A stretch of DNA of 64,000 nt from Streptomyces chartreusis (GTDB lineage Bacteria; Actinomycetota; Actinomycetes; Streptomycetales; Streptomycetaceae), in contig NZ_CP023689.1 of the NCBI RefSeq assembly GCF_008704715.1, positions 868,001 to 932,000 of the forward strand, in the 5' to 3' direction. The notes beneath the pieces were generated by a model. It saw only the letters and a list, made by a program, of their open reading frames with translations. It searched no databases and was not told the DNA's origin. Below are positions 26,446 through 34,661 of this stretch, piece by piece. The stretch's first letter is position 1. Every line of letters starts with the position of its first letter. The position numbers and the translations under genes are program-made.

Positions 26446-28668
26446 TCACTGGTTCCGGGAGAGGCGGTAGTACTTCTCCAGCACCCGGTAGAGGCCGAGG
26501 AGTTGACGGCCGTACTCGAGGGCCGGGCCGTTCGGCTGGCCGTCCACGATGAGCGGGCCGTTGTAGCGGGCCAGGAGCAGCTCCGAGGCGGAGTCGGAGG
26601 TCTCGAGACCCGGGCGCGGGTGGCCGATCTGGTGGGCGTTGAAGATGGTCAGGTACGCGGCCGTCTTCATGTTGTAGATCGGGTCCTCGTTCAGCTGGGT
26701 CCACACCGCGTCCAGATCCTGCCCCCTGTCCAGGATCTGGCCGTTGATGATGCCCTGCCGTACACAGTGGTTCCTGGCCTCGATCGCCACCCAGGCGAAG
26801 ATCTGCCCCCAGCCGGTGCTGCAGTCGTCGTCCAGCCCGGTCTTCACCGCCGTGTCCGCGGCGAAGTCCAGCGGGTTCAGCTTGCGCAGCTCCCACAGCA
26901 CCGGGGTCTGGATCAGGGCCTTGCGGAGCCTGAGTTGGCGGGCGAGCGAGGTGAACAGCCAGTCGGCGGAGACGACCAGCTCGAACGCCTTGGTGTTGGA
27001 GATGCCGCCCAGGGTCGCCCAGTCCGTGTCGGTCCAGCCGTCGCCGCCGGTCTCCGGGACGCCGATGGACTCCAGGTACGAGCGCACCTCCCCGAGCATC
27101 GCGTCGCGGTACGCCGGGTTGAAGTCGACGTCCAGACCGGCGATGTCGGCGCCGGGATCGAAGCTGTTCTGCCCGATGTCGCGGCCGGACGCGATGTTCT
27201 TGTCGATCTCGATGGCGCCCGCGCCGCTGCCCACCGAGACGGTGGCGATCTGGTCGAAGGCCCAGTCGCCGGGCATCGGGAAGCCGAGGTTGCCGGAGAA
27301 CCCGCTGGACATGTCGGAGACGAAGCTGGCGTCGGTGTACCCGGCCTCGCGCACCCGGCGGCACACGTTGCGCGGGCCGTAGATGCCCACCCGGTAGCGG
27401 GAGTTCTCCAGCACCGCCCGGGAGATCCCCCTGAAGTGCGGGAGGATGTTGGACGTCACCTCGTGGTCGTAGGCGTCGTAGTCGACGGCGAAGTAGATCC
27501 GGGTGCCGTCCTTGAAGCCGTGGTACTTCGCCCAGTCGATCGCGTCGAGGCCGTCGCGGGTGCCCTGGTTGTAGGTGAAGTACGAGGCGCCGTCGCTGGA
27601 CGTCTGGTAGATCGGGAAGCAGTGCATGCCGTTCGACGCAATGGTCTGGAGCTCGCCCGGCTTGATCATCTTGTCCCGGCCGCCGGGGACGTTGCACAGG
27701 TAGCGGCCGACGTACACGTATCCGGCACTGGTCAACGCCTGTGCGCGGGCCGCCGTGATGGTGGTGATGCAGTCGCAGGCGGCGCCTGGGCGGGACTGGT
27801 CGCCGTAGGAGATCAGCAGGGACGCCCAGGTCCGGTAGTCGCCGTCGCCGTTCACGGAGAGTCCGACGAAGTCCTGGAACTCGAAGACGGCCGAGGACAG
27901 GTCCGAGGTGAAAGTTCCGCTGAAGGCCACGTGGGGCCGCTGGTTGAGGATCATGGCGGCGGTGAACAGGCTGACCCAGGTGCCCGTGGAGCCGACCGTG
28001 AGCGTGTGCTGCCTCAGGCCGGCCTGGGTCGCGGGGCCGAAGGAACCGTTGGCGACGCCGTCCGCCATGCCCAGCTCGTACTGGATGGCGAACAGCATCG
28101 ACTTGGCGACATCGCGCGAGTGGTGGCCGTCGCAGGGCATCACGAAGAAGTCCTGACGGTGGATGTACCGCCCGTTGAGCCAGCGCTGGATCGCCCGGAC
28201 GTCCTCGTCGCCGGGCCGGTCCCCGTACCGGACGACGACGTAGGGGTCCATGTTGAGCAGGCCCTTGAAGACCTTCGGGGTCAGGTCCGAGCCGGGGTAG
28301 ACCCCGTCGACACCCATGTCCTGCTTGAGCCGGGTGATACCGGCCTGGACGGTCGCGTTGTAGACGCCGTCCAGGTCGCCGCCGTCGTAGCCCTTGCAGT
28401 ACATCGCGGCCTGGATGATGCGGCAGAAGTCCGGCGACGGAACCGTGTCGGCATTGAGCCGGGGGAACTTCTGGGTCAGTGTCCGCAGGGTCGTGGGGCC
28501 GAAGGAGTCCGCTACCGGGCTGATGCCCAGCTCCCACTGGAGCGCCCGGGTGAGCGCGTACATGGTGCTCCACCCGGTCCTGCCGTTCTCCTCGACGGTG
28601 ACACCGATCTTGCCGCCGTAGGTCTGGTTGACGAATCTCTGGGCGCGCAGGACGTACTCGTCTGCCAT
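26446..28668 (-). CDS. Peptidoglycan-binding-like/DUF1906 (glycoside-hydrolase-like) protein
   Basis: A 740-aa protein. Residues 1-290 hold repeated peptidoglycan-binding-like helical units (ALQWELGISPVADSFGPTTL; AIQYELGMADGVANGSFGPAT). About 310-520 is a DUF1906 TIM-barrel-like domain related to Rv2525c and GH25 folds (GYVYVGRYLCN, IYFAVDYDAYDHEV, RVGIYGPRNVCRRV, AFDQIATV). The C-terminal 180 residues (ARNHCVRQGI...LLARYNGP) look lysozyme-like but are not securely assigned. No signal peptide or membrane span is present, which is odd for a wall-active protein set between two exported ones. It is the middle gene of a three-gene operon. Confidence 0.82.
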   Translation of the reverse strand: MADEYVLRAQRFVNQTYGGKIGVTVEENGRTGWSTMYALTRALQWELGISPVADSFGPTTLRTLTQKFPRLNADTVPSPDFCRIIQAAMYCKGYDGGDLDGVYNATVQAGITRLKQDMGVDGVYPGSDLTPKVFKGLLNMDPYVVVRYGDRPGDEDVRAIQRWLNGRYIHRQDFFVMPCDGHHSRDVAKSMLFAIQYELGMADGVANGSFGPATQAGLRQHTLTVGSTGTWVSLFTAAMILNQRPHVAFSGTFTSDLSSAVFEFQDFVGLSVNGDGDYRTWASLLISYGDQSRPGAACDCITTITAARAQALTSAGYVYVGRYLCNVPGGRDKMIKPGELQTIASNGMHCFPIYQTSSDGASYFTYNQGTRDGLDAIDWAKYHGFKDGTRIYFAVDYDAYDHEVTSNILPHFRGISRAVLENSRYRVGIYGPRNVCRRVREAGYTDASFVSDMSSGFSGNLGFPMPGDWAFDQIATVSVGSGAGAIEIDKNIASGRDIGQNSFDPGADIAGLDVDFNPAYRDAMLGEVRSYLESIGVPETGGDGWTDTDWATLGGISNTKAFELVVSADWLFTSLARQLRLRKALIQTPVLWELRKLNPLDFAADTAVKTGLDDDCSTGWGQIFAWVAIEARNHCVRQGIINGQILDRGQDLDAVWTQLNEDPIYNMKTAAYLTIFNAHQIGHPRPGLETSDSASELLLARYNGPLIVDGQPNGPALEYGRQLLGLYRVLEKYYRLSRNQ

Positions 28669-28711
28669 CTGGATGCGTTCCTTCGGTGGGGGCAGGAGCC
28701 TGGCGTGAGCT

Positions 28712-29110
28712 CTAGCAGAGCGGGAGGCCGGGGATACGGCCGTCGTTCACGCCGCCGCTGATGTAGACGACGGGCAGCCAGACCCGCTTGTTGCCGCTGT
28801 CGTCGTCGGTCTGCGCCCAGTAGTGGTTGTAGTAGCTGCCGTAGCGGTACTCGTGGCCCCACTGCTGGCAGTAGAAGTAGTTGGTGCCCGCGCGGAGGAT
28901 TCCGGCCGGGACGCCGTTGCAGCTGTCGGTCTGGTCGGTCGTGGTGCACCACCAGGTGGACGCCGTCTTCCAGACGTTGCAGTTGTACTTGCCGCCGCCG
29001 ATGGACGTGCAGCCGCCGGCGGCCTGGGCGGTGCCGCCCAGGCCGGCCAGCGAGGCCGCGGCGAGCATCGCGGCGGATGACAGAACGGTGATGAGTCGGC
29101 GCAGGGCCAT
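28712..29110 (-). CDS. Small Cys-rich secreted protein
   Basis: 132 aa with a strong Sec signal (RRLITVLSSAAMLAAASLAG, cleavage near AQA-AG at about residue 31). The mature part has six cysteines and many aromatics (WKTASTWWCTTTD, YFYCQQWGHEYRYGSYYNHYW). CAGGGGGAAACAG precedes ATG 29110. It is the first gene of the operon with the DUF1906 and Tat proteins (gaps of 43 and 22 bases). I do not recognise a family. A wall- or carbohydrate-binding part is possible from the aromatic content, and this is only a guess. Confidence 0.75.
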   Translation of the reverse strand: MALRRLITVLSSAAMLAAASLAGLGGTAQAAGGCTSIGGGKYNCNVWKTASTWWCTTTDQTDSCNGVPAGILRAGTNYFYCQQWGHEYRYGSYYNHYWAQTDDDSGNKRVWLPVVYISGGVNDGRIPGLPLC

Positions 29111-29280
29111 GGCTGTTTCCCCCTGATCGGTGTGGCCTCCGGCAGTGGCACGGCCTCGCCCGCGCGTCCGGCCGGGCGTACGGGCCGGCACGGGCGACGT
29201 GCCCGACGGCATGGGGGGCGGTCAAGCCCCCATGCGTCCCTCACAGCTTGCGGGTTGGCACACCGGACGAGCCAAGGGTT

Positions 29281-30324
29281 TCAGCGGAGGCCAAAACTTC
29301 CAGGTGAGGACTCCGACGGCAGACGAGTGCCGGACAGCAGGGCCGCACCGAGCGGCGTCAGCGTGTGCAGCACCTGATTGCCGACGCGCTGGCTGTGGAC
29401 CAGGTTGGCGGCGGCGAGGACGTGCACGTGCTGGCTGGCGGAGGCGGGCGAGATCCGTAGCCTGCGGGCGAGTTCGCCCGTGGTGGCGGTGTCGTGCAGC
29501 GCCGCCAGCGTACGTGCCCGGGTGCGGCCCAGCAGGGCGGACAGGGCCTGCGGCTTGGTGCCGGACAGGTCGGACGAGGGCCGGACGGTGCTGTGGTCGA
29601 CGGGGTAGACGAGAACCGGGCGCAGTTCGGGATCGGCCAGGGCGATGGGCGTGCGGCGGCAGAAGTACGACGGGATCAGCCGCAGCCCTCGCCCGCCGAG
29701 GCTCAGGTCGCGGTCGACGGGGTAGTCCACGTGCAGCACGGGCGGTTGCCACCGCACGAGCGGGCCGAGGGAACCGAGCAGCCCGTGCACTCCGGCGTCC
29801 CGCACGGTCCGGGCACGCCGGGCGCGGTCTCCTTCGACGCGGGCCTCGGCCTCCGTCCACTCCGGGACGATCACGCTGTCGTGCACGGTACGGATGGCGG
29901 CGGTGAGGTCGGCCATCCGGTCGCGGTCGCCGCCGGCGAGGTTCCTCATCCAGACGGGCGCGGAGCGGCGCCGGGCCGGGCCGCTGCCGGTGAGCTGCAC
30001 GAGCTCGTCCCTCAGCCTCCGGGGCGGGGTGCCGCGGATCGCCTCCAGCCCGACGTCGAGGCCTTCCTCGGCCGCGGTGGGGGTGAGGAAGTCCGGGAAG
30101 TAGCCGCGGGCCGGCAGCAGCGCGCTGAGCATCCGCAGGGACCCGTGAGGCCCGCCCTGCCCGACGACGCTCCTGGCGCGCCGCCGCCAGCCCTGCATGG
30201 CAGGCATCACCTGCACGGAATAGGCCAGTTGCTGGACGCCGAGCATCGTCTCCCACAGCGGGTCCAGTCTCGTCGCGACGGTGACTCTTGCCAGATCCTC
30301 GGCGGTGAAGTGGACACGTAACAA
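29281..30324 (-). CDS. ArsR-like winged-helix regulator with long N-terminal domain
   Basis: 347 aa from TTG 30324, preceded by AAGGGGGAA at good distance; earlier in-frame codons lack a ribosome site. An N-terminal domain of about 250 residues (HFTAEDLARVTVATRLDPLWETM) precedes a C-terminal ArsR-type winged helix (TGELARRLRISPASASQHV). The same architecture is found at 44802-45782, where the start reads SFLLDVDDLADTRFAISPLREVM. The two are paralogues. Such proteins usually repress an adjacent transporter; here the neighbours are the pirin gene and the DUF1906 operon, so the target is uncertain. Confidence 0.82.
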   Translation of the reverse strand: MLRVHFTAEDLARVTVATRLDPLWETMLGVQQLAYSVQVMPAMQGWRRRARSVVGQGGPHGSLRMLSALLPARGYFPDFLTPTAAEEGLDVGLEAIRGTPPRRLRDELVQLTGSGPARRRSAPVWMRNLAGGDRDRMADLTAAIRTVHDSVIVPEWTEAEARVEGDRARRARTVRDAGVHGLLGSLGPLVRWQPPVLHVDYPVDRDLSLGGRGLRLIPSYFCRRTPIALADPELRPVLVYPVDHSTVRPSSDLSGTKPQALSALLGRTRARTLAALHDTATTGELARRLRISPASASQHVHVLAAANLVHSQRVGNQVLHTLTPLGAALLSGTRLPSESSPGSFGLR

Positions 30325-30535
30325 AGCGTGTTCCCCCTTGAAGCGCCTCGCGTGTCGGTGATGTGTGAGACTCCCGGAGGCGCCCGAAAGGTTGTACGAA
30401 AACCCGATCGAAGGCGCACCGCGCCCGCTGGCCTCGCTTTCGATGAAGCGAGCCGTCCGACAGGCCGCCGGGCAAGGGGACGAACCCTGACGGCACGTCA
30501 CCCGCCCATCGCCGGCGATCGAGCCATTCCGCAGG

Positions 30536-31501
30536 TCAGCGAACCCTCCCCCGCGGCTTCAGCGGAACCGCCGGCAGAACGGGGGCCGGCAGCGGGTCCC
30601 CGTCGTAGCCCTTCACCTCGCCGAAGCGGGAGCCCCGCATCCAGTCCTCGCGGGCCTGCTCGATCTCCGCCTGGGTGCGTCCGATCCAGTTCCAGAACAT
30701 GATCAGTTCCTCCTCGAACGGCTCGCCGCCGAGGAGCATCAGGTCGGCGTCCGACTCGGCGCGCAGCGGGAGTTCGGTGCGGCCGCAGCCGAGGTAGAGC
30801 ATGGAGCCGGGCACTACCGGCACGCCGTCCACGTGGGCCTCGCCGGACATGGACAGGACGGCGTACTCGAAGTCCGGCTCCAGCGGGAGGCGTACGTCGG
30901 CGCCGCGCGTCAGGGCCAGGTCCGCGCCGACGATCGGGCTGTACGTCGTGCCCGGCGAGGTCGCCCCGTCGAGGCTGCCGAGGATCAGCGTGGCATTCAG
31001 GCCCGGTGCCGTGACGGTCGGCAGTTCGCCGTGGTGTTCGAAGTGTGGGTCGGTGTGCCGGTGGCTGTCCGGGAGGGCGACCCAGAGCTGTGCGCCGTGC
31101 AGGAGACGCGCGTGCGACTTCGGGCTCTCCTCGGAGTGGCTGATCGCCCGGCCCGAGGTCATCAGGCCCAGCTCGCGCGGGCGGATCGTCTGGAGGCTGC
31201 CCGTCGAGTCGCGGTGCAGCACCTCGCCCTCGTGCAGCCAGCTCACCGTCTGGAGACCCATGTGGGGGTGCGGCGGCACCTGCATGCCGGGCTCTTCGGC
31301 GATGTCGTCGGGACCGTAGTGATCGACGAAGCACCAGGCGCCGACCATGCGACGGCCCAGGTTGGGCAGCAGGCGACGGACTTCGGTGGATTCGCCGAGC
31401 TTGACGCGGCGAGGGCTGAGAAGTTCGCGTACGGGCTCCGCCACGACGAAACCGCGGCCGCCGCAGACGGCGGGCACCGCTTCGCGATCAAGATTGCTCA
31501 T
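30536..31501 (-). CDS. Pirin family protein
   Basis: A 321-aa bicupin. The pirin signature is visible in the N-terminal cupin as PHPHMGLQTVSWLHEGEVLHRDSTGS with metal-ligand histidines, followed by GLMTSGRAISHSEES. The C-terminal cupin carries the substrate-like cavity. Pirins bind iron and act as quercetinases or redox-linked cofactors. The start is taken at ATG 31501; ATG 31510 is possible. It is divergent from a MarR regulator across an AT-rich dyad and is the likely regulated partner. Confidence 0.93.
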   Translation of the reverse strand: MSNLDREAVPAVCGGRGFVVAEPVRELLSPRRVKLGESTEVRRLLPNLGRRMVGAWCFVDHYGPDDIAEEPGMQVPPHPHMGLQTVSWLHEGEVLHRDSTGSLQTIRPRELGLMTSGRAISHSEESPKSHARLLHGAQLWVALPDSHRHTDPHFEHHGELPTVTAPGLNATLILGSLDGATSPGTTYSPIVGADLALTRGADVRLPLEPDFEYAVLSMSGEAHVDGVPVVPGSMLYLGCGRTELPLRAESDADLMLLGGEPFEEELIMFWNWIGRTQAEIEQAREDWMRGSRFGEVKGYDGDPLPAPVLPAVPLKPRGRVR

Positions 31502-31572
31502 GAGGCCCAACCTAGCCCCGCCGGGGCCACCTCGTCAGTCCGTAACCCGGGGCTGGCTCGATGCGTTCGCGA

Positions 31573-31609
31573 AATAGTAGCCATGGATATAATAGCTATG
31601 TACTCTATT
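31573..31609. promoter_or_regulatory. AT-rich imperfect dyad between pirin and MarR genes
   Basis: A stretch of about 37 bases at roughly 30% G+C, bounded by AATAG and CTATT with an inner ATAGCTAT palindrome (31592-31599). It is a striking AT island in this genome and ends just before the MarR start at 31614. It fits a MarR operator overlapping the promoters of both divergent genes. Confidence 0.55.
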
Positions 31610-31613
31610 CCGC

Positions 31614-32168
31614 ATGAGCAAGGGTTCCGAGAACGCCTCACCCGGGTTCCTGGTGTGGCGTCTGTCCACGAAGTGGCGGGTCGCGGTCGACCGGGCCGTC
31701 ACCCCGCTGGGGCTCACCCACGCGCAGTACGCGCTGGTGGCCTCGCTGTACGGCATGCAGCGCCACGGAGAACGCCCCAGTCAGCGGCGCCTCGCCGACC
31801 ACACCGGGCTGGAACCGCTGTACGTCTCCAAGCTGGCGCGCTCCCTGGAATCGGCCGGGCTCCTCGAACGCACCCGGGACCCCCGCGACCCGCGCGCCGT
31901 ACAGCTGGCGCTGACCGAACAGGGGCAGGCGCGGACCCGGCAGGCGATCGAGGTCGTCCAGGGGCTCCTGCAACAGCTGCTGGCACCGCTCGGCGGGCTC
32001 GGCAGCGCACGCACCCGGGACTTCACCCGCGAGTTGACGACCCTGCTCGACGTACCCCTTGACCCGTTCGTGAACGACAGCGAGTCCGACGCCGACATCA
32101 AGACCCACGACAGCGCGTCCGAACACAGACAGTCCGACGACGGACAGTCCGACAAGGAGCAGTCATGA
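31614..32168 (+). CDS. MarR family transcriptional regulator
   Basis: 184 aa. The winged helix is clear: LTHAQYALVASLYGMQRHG, then RRLADHTGLEPLYVSKLARSLE (recognition helix) and a wing with RTRDPRDPRAVQLALTEQG. The last 30 residues are a charged, disordered tail. Its stop overlaps the next gene by four bases. It probably represses itself and the divergent pirin gene through the dyad at 31573-31609. Confidence 0.9.
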   Translation: MSKGSENASPGFLVWRLSTKWRVAVDRAVTPLGLTHAQYALVASLYGMQRHGERPSQRRLADHTGLEPLYVSKLARSLESAGLLERTRDPRDPRAVQLALTEQGQARTRQAIEVVQGLLQQLLAPLGGLGSARTRDFTRELTTLLDVPLDPFVNDSESDADIKTHDSASEHRQSDDGQSDKEQS

Positions 32169-32635
32169 CGACCACCACTTCCCCGGTCGATCCTCTCGTC
32201 GACCCCCGGGTCATAGCCCTGGCCCACTACGCCGGCCGCGCGCTGCTCGAGCACGTGCTGGCCCGCCACGGTTCCACCTTCCAGCAGTCCGTCACACTCC
32301 GGCTCGTCGCCGTGGCCGAGGGGCCGGTCGGGCGCGACGCCCTGGTCGACGGCGTCGTCGGCGCGCTGAAGATCGACGCGGCGGAGGCCCACTCCGTGGT
32401 CGACGAGCTGATCGCGGCGGAGCTGCTGGCCGCCGAGGAGCCGTCCGCGGTTCGGATCACGGATGCCGGACGGGAGCGCTGGGCGAGCACGTCCGCCGCG
32501 ACCGCCCCCATCACCGCCCGTGTCTACGACGGCATCCCGAAGGAGGACCTGGCCGTCGCCGGACGGGTGCTGACCCTCATCACCCAGCGCGCCGACGCCG
32601 AGTTCGCCGCCATGACAGCCACCGTCGCCAAGTAG
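32165..32635 (+). CDS. MarR-like winged-helix protein, translationally coupled partner
   Basis: 156 aa, starting in the stop codon of the MarR gene. The middle has a degenerate winged-helix layout (LRLVAVAEGPVGRDALVDGV, AEAHSVVDELIAAELL, AVRITDAGRERW). Its own recognition helix is weak, so it may form a heterodimer with or modulate the upstream MarR protein. Homologues next to MarR genes are common in streptomycetes; the role is inferred. Confidence 0.78.
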   Translation: MTTTTSPVDPLVDPRVIALAHYAGRALLEHVLARHGSTFQQSVTLRLVAVAEGPVGRDALVDGVVGALKIDAAEAHSVVDELIAAELLAAEEPSAVRITDAGRERWASTSAATAPITARVYDGIPKEDLAVAGRVLTLITQRADAEFAAMTATVAK

Positions 32636-32636
32636 T

Positions 32637-32662
32637 GGAATATTGAACCACTGGCCTTCGTT
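32637..32662 (+). promoter_or_regulatory. SigR-type promoter GGAAT-N18-GTT
   Basis: GGAAT at 32637-32641 and GTT at 32660-32662 with exactly 18 bases between match the established Streptomyces SigR consensus. The expected transcript would begin near 32668, just ahead of the AGGAGG ribosome site of the gene at 32685. The -35 element sits immediately after the stop of the previous gene. Confidence 0.75.
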
Positions 32663-32684
32663 GAGCGCGACGAAGGAGGTCAGA

Positions 32685-33032
32685 GTGGAGACGATGTACT
32701 ACGACCACGGAACACCGGCCGAGCGCTGGGAGCGCGCGCAGCTGTTCTTCGACGCCAAGGACTACGCGGGTGCCGCGCGGGTCCTCGGCACGCTGGTCGA
32801 GGAGGTGCCGGAGCAGACGGGTCCGCGGCTGCTGCTGGCGCGCGCCTACTACCACTCGGCCCAACTGCGGCGGGCGGAGGCCGAGTTGCGCGTGATCGTC
32901 GAGCGCGACCCCGTCGAGCACTACGCCCGGCTGATGCTGGGTCGCACCCTCCAGCGTCAGGGACGGGACGAGGAGGCGGAGCCGCACATGCGCCTCGCTT
33001 CCGCGCTGACGGGCGACTTCGAGCAGTTCTGA
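32685..33032 (+). CDS. Tetratricopeptide repeat protein
   Basis: 115 aa. Two TPR units are seen (AQLFFDAKDYAGAARVLGTL and LLARAYYHSAQLRRAEAEL), then a third partial one (YARLMLGRTLQRQGRDEEA). GTG 32685 follows GAAGGAGG at five bases; an in-frame ATG lies upstream at 32643 but within the promoter. The perfect SigR-type promoter suggests induction by thiol-oxidative stress, so the protein may scaffold a redox or protein-quality partner. It ends 25 bases before a strong terminator. Confidence 0.85.
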   Translation: METMYYDHGTPAERWERAQLFFDAKDYAGAARVLGTLVEEVPEQTGPRLLLARAYYHSAQLRRAEAELRVIVERDPVEHYARLMLGRTLQRQGRDEEAEPHMRLASALTGDFEQF

Positions 33033-33057
33033 TCGGCGAGGGCCGAACAGGCGACGC

Positions 33058-33091
33058 AAGGGGCCCGGTTCCTCCAGGAACCGGGCCCCTT
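33058..33091. terminator. Perfect 16-bp hairpin, bidirectional terminator
   Basis: AAGGGGCCCGGTTCCT (33058-33073) pairs exactly with 33076-33091 around a CC loop (four-base effective loop). A and T at the outer ends give short tails on both strands. It separates the convergent TPR and PepSY genes. Confidence 0.9.
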
Positions 33092-33106
33092 CCCCATGCC
33101 TTCGAG

Positions 33107-34507
33107 CTAGCTCGCGTCTACCGGAGTCCGCTTGCCCCGCCGATGGGAGACCTCGCCGAGCACGACGTCCACGGCGATGAAGGCCGCCAGCGAGATGCCG
33201 AGCAGCGGCACGAAGTAGCCGATCACCACGACGACCACCACCAGCGGGACCAGGATCTGCGGTGGTATCTGCTGCCAGGCGCCGCGCGGGATGGGCCGGC
33301 CGAAGGCGGAGTCGCGGCCGCGCTGCCACCACATGCGGTAGCCCCACACGATCAGCAGGATCAGGGCGAGCGTGAGCGCCATCAGGAGGATCTGGTTCAC
33401 CAGGCCGAACAGGACCCCGGTGTGCAGGTCGATGCCCCAGCGGGTCAGCTTGGCGAGCACCGGGTAGTCGGCGAACCGCAGCACGTCGGTCACCTCGCCG
33501 CTCGCCGGGTCGACGGCGACCGAGTCCTGCTTGGTCGGCCAGCTGCGCTGAACCTGGCGCACGACGTACGCGGAGGAGGCGTCGGCGGGCGGCACGATCT
33601 CCACCGGGTCGCCCAGCCCCTCGGCGCGCGCGGCGGCCAGGACCTTGTCGAGGCCGACGCCGTGGTCGCCGCTGCCGCCCGCACCGGCGGCGCCGCCGTG
33701 ACCCCCGTGCTCGCCGCCCGCCGAGGCCGAGATGGACGGGGTGGCCTGGCGCAGCGAGGTGCGCAGTTCGTCGATGTTGGCGCCCGCGTACGTCGACCAG
33801 GTCAGGCCGGTGGCCGAGAGGAAGAGGAAGCCGAGGGCGGCCCAGACGCCGACGGTGCCGTGCAGGCCGAGCGTGCGGCGGCGGCCGCTGGTGCCGCGCA
33901 CCTTGCGCAGGGCGCGGCGGCGGGAGAACCACAGAACCAGGCCGCCGGCCGCGATCACCCACAGCCAGCTGGCCGCCAACTCGCTGTAGAGACGGCCGGT
34001 TTCACCGAGGTGGAGGTCGCGGTGGAACTCGTCGATCCAGGTGCGCAGCGGCAACGCGCCGGTCGAGCCGTACTGTTCGAGGGCGCCGCGCACTTCGGCG
34101 GTGTACGGGTCGACGAACACGGCCAGTGCGTGGTCGGCGTCGATGCCCTCGACCCCGGACAGCATGACCCGGGTGGACTCGTCGTCGGCCGGGGAGGGCC
34201 GTACCGCGGAGATCGTGCCCTCGGGGTGGGCCTTGCGCGCGGCGGCGACCTGCTCGGATATCGGCAGCTTCGTGTCGCCGACCGGGACGGTCATCTCGTG
34301 GGAGTAGACGAGCTTCTCGGCCTGGAAGGCCCCGGCGTACAGGAATCCGGTGGTCGCGGCGACGAGGAGGAACGGCGCGACGAGAATTCCGGCGTAGAAG
34401 TGCAGACGCAGGATCAGCGGGCGCAGGGGTGCCCATCTGCGGGGCGACGACGCCGGGGCGTCGGGTGGGGACGCCTCCGCCTCGGTGGTGGTGGGAGCGG
34501 TCGACAT
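33107..34507 (-). CDS. PepSY-associated transmembrane protein
   Basis: A 466-aa membrane protein with four spans, near 30-55, 190-210, 235-258 and 370-450 (the last paired). PepSY-like parts lie in the extracytoplasmic loops (ISEQVAAARKAHPEGTISAVRPSP; LDKVLAAARAEG). His-rich loop GGEHGGHGGAAGAGGSGDHG may bind metal. IDEFHRDLHLGETGR is the family's signature. Relatives are linked to iron or siderophore reduction. The start is ATG 34507 with CGGAGAAG before it. No iron-box sequence could be recognised upstream, so regulation is unknown. Confidence 0.88.
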   Translation of the reverse strand: MSTAPTTTEAEASPPDAPASSPRRWAPLRPLILRLHFYAGILVAPFLLVAATTGFLYAGAFQAEKLVYSHEMTVPVGDTKLPISEQVAAARKAHPEGTISAVRPSPADDESTRVMLSGVEGIDADHALAVFVDPYTAEVRGALEQYGSTGALPLRTWIDEFHRDLHLGETGRLYSELAASWLWVIAAGGLVLWFSRRRALRKVRGTSGRRRTLGLHGTVGVWAALGFLFLSATGLTWSTYAGANIDELRTSLRQATPSISASAGGEHGGHGGAAGAGGSGDHGVGLDKVLAAARAEGLGDPVEIVPPADASSAYVVRQVQRSWPTKQDSVAVDPASGEVTDVLRFADYPVLAKLTRWGIDLHTGVLFGLVNQILLMALTLALILLIVWGYRMWWQRGRDSAFGRPIPRGAWQQIPPQILVPLVVVVVVIGYFVPLLGISLAAFIAVDVVLGEVSHRRGKRTPVDAS

Positions 34508-34661
34508 CGGCGGCTTCTCCGGGGAGTGGGGAGTTCGGGGAGTTTCTCTGCTGTGGCGGTCCAGTAGTCGGAGCGCGGGACCGCCGAGTTCCCGGCACCT
34601 CAAGTGACGTACGCCACAAGGAAGTCCGCCCGTCGTGCGGGCGCCGTGGCATTCTGGCGCG

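Noticed and set aside
26131..28761. An 876-codon plus-strand frame opposite the DUF1906 gene
   Set aside because: Shadow frame; the minus strand has domain content, ribosome sites and an operon layout.
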